DNA from: G965200765 sp965203865
GTDB lineage: Bacteria > Pseudomonadota > Gammaproteobacteria > Arenicellales > JAJDZL01
NCBI GenBank assembly: GCA_965203865.1
Contig: OZ241916.1
Location: forward strand, 2,046,001-2,110,000
DNA length: 64,000 bases
Direction: 5' to 3'
This document shows positions 63,326 to 64,000 of this stretch, in pieces. Position 1 is the stretch's first letter. Each line of letters opens with the position of its first letter. The notes under the pieces are model-generated. The model saw nothing but the letters and a program-made list of their open reading frames with translations. It was not told the DNA's origin and ran no database searches. The translations under genes and the position numbers were made by a program.

Positions 63326-64000
63326 CTACCAGTCTTCCAGCGGGTATGTTGTAAGCTGCTCGCATCCATTTTCCACAACCAGAACCTGCTCTTCAAGCTT
63401 GACACCTTCACCGCCGTGTTTCGACCCAATATAGGATTCCACACAAAATGTCATTCCCGCTTCAACAACCCCGTTGTAACCTTTCGACTCGTAGTCCATC
63501 CCGTGCTTGATTGACGGATATTCATCCGCTAGCCCTACACCGTGCATTACTACTCCGTATCGATTACCAACAAATTCTTCCGGCATAGTCCACGATCTTT
63601 CAGAGAGTTCCCGAAAGGTTACTCCCGGCCGAAGCAGTTCAATATCATGCTTGATTGATTCTACAGCCAGATTGTACAAGCGAGACTGTTCACCCGTCGG
63701 CTTCTCCTCGCCGCAGATCCAGGACCGGGACATGTCTGTACAGTAACCGTAGGGACCAATCAGATCTGTATCAAAACTCACCATATCCCCTCGTTCAATT
63801 ACCCGCATGGAAGCTTCGCGCATCCACGGATTTGTTCTGGGGCCGGAAGAAAGAAGTCGAGTCTCAATCCACTCCCCGCCAAGTGCGATATTGGTTTCAT
63901 GAAGTTTTGACCATAGTTCGTTTTCGGTAATTCCAGGACGCATGGCATTGCGCATATTCGCTACCGCCTGTTCGCAAACGCTAACCGAATGCTTCATCAG
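63326..64000 (-). CDS. M24 family protein, DddP-like, partial (N-terminus beyond window)
   Basis: The frame is open to the window edge, so about 225 C-terminal residues are seen of a probable 400 to 450. Stretches WIETRLLSSGPRTNPW, FDTDLIGPYGYCTDMSRSW, MHGVGLADE, CVESYIG and KLEEQVLV match the DMSP lyase DddP as I recall it (WIETRLLASGPRTNPW, FDTDLIGSYGICVDISRSW, MHGVGLCDE, CVEALIS, KLEDQVLI), and the metal ligands Asp, Asp, His, Glu and Glu are all kept. DddP cleaves dimethylsulfoniopropionate to DMS and acrylate. Relatives without DMSP lyase activity share some of these motifs, so the substrate is not certain. Confidence 0.75.
   Translation of the reverse strand: MMKHSVSVCEQAVANMRNAMRPGITENELWSKLHETNIALGGEWIETRLLSSGPRTNPWMREASMRVIERGDMVSFDTDLIGPYGYCTDMSRSWICGEEKPTGEQSRLYNLAVESIKHDIELLRPGVTFRELSERSWTMPEEFVGNRYGVVMHGVGLADEYPSIKHGMDYESKGYNGVVEAGMTFCVESYIGSKHGGEGVKLEEQVLVVENGCEQLTTYPLEDW

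Overview
The window reads as a piece of a moderately AT-rich genome from a marine, osmolyte-degrading proteobacterium, probably alphaproteobacterial. That inference rests on gene content: a trimethylamine monooxygenase, a malate thiokinase/malyl-CoA lyase set, an N,N-dimethylformamidase-like large subunit, a DddP-like M24 enzyme, and many ABC uptake systems for small nitrogenous solutes. No rRNA, tRNA or CRISPR array was seen.

Layout. (1) 41-6223, minus strand: one-carbon/methylated-amine block, mcl-mtkA-mtkB (malate to malyl-CoA to glyoxylate plus acetyl-CoA), then tmm and a glutamine-synthetase-family ligase. (2) 6578-8569: a tandemly duplicated small SNase-like gene convergent with a membrane-anchored pentapeptide-repeat protein. 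(3) 8862-19921, minus strand: a type I restriction-modification operon (hsdM, hsdS, hsdR) with three guest genes: a frameshifted unknown, a DUF262/DUF1524 GmrSD-like protein and an AlbA_2/Schlafen-type protein. hsdM carries a run of 12 G near its 3' end. As assembled it stops right after the run; with 11 G it continues for 111 more codons into a normal HsdM C-terminus. (4) 20104-24839, plus strand: a LivHMGF-type ABC importer with a Tat-exported binding protein, followed by a convergent BMP-family binding protein. (5) 27428-41927: a catabolic locus with a polar-amino-acid ABC importer, two class III aminotransferases, a creatinase/ectoine-hydrolase-like M24 protein, MlrC, an Asp/Glu-racemase-family protein, DUF3830, DUF1116 (AllG-like), an amidase and a DoeB-like deacylase. 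The amidase is split by a recent IS1595-type insertion with a clean 8-bp target duplication. (6) 41971-45141: small unknown genes, including a three-gene operon with a TIGR04255-like protein. (7) 46082-59362: one 4426-residue surface protein with about 32 Calx-beta repeats and a C-terminal autotransporter-like barrel. A run of 10 G lies between its possible starts and its signal peptide, and a second run of 10 lies just upstream. (8) 59932-64000: a dimethylformamidase-like large subunit, an APH-type phosphotransferase, and the C-terminal part of a DddP-like M24 enzyme that runs off the window.

The most striking signal is the use of long homopolymeric G tracts, otherwise absent from the window, at two loci: the DNA methyltransferase subunit of a restriction system and a giant adhesin. 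This suggests contingency (phase-variable) control of DNA methylation/defence and of the cell surface in an environmental bacterium. The second is the catabolic locus, which mirrors the ectoine degradation architecture but lacks EutB/EutC/DoeC and adds DUF1116, DUF3830, MlrC and an amidase, so it may degrade a different cyclic or N-acylated solute.
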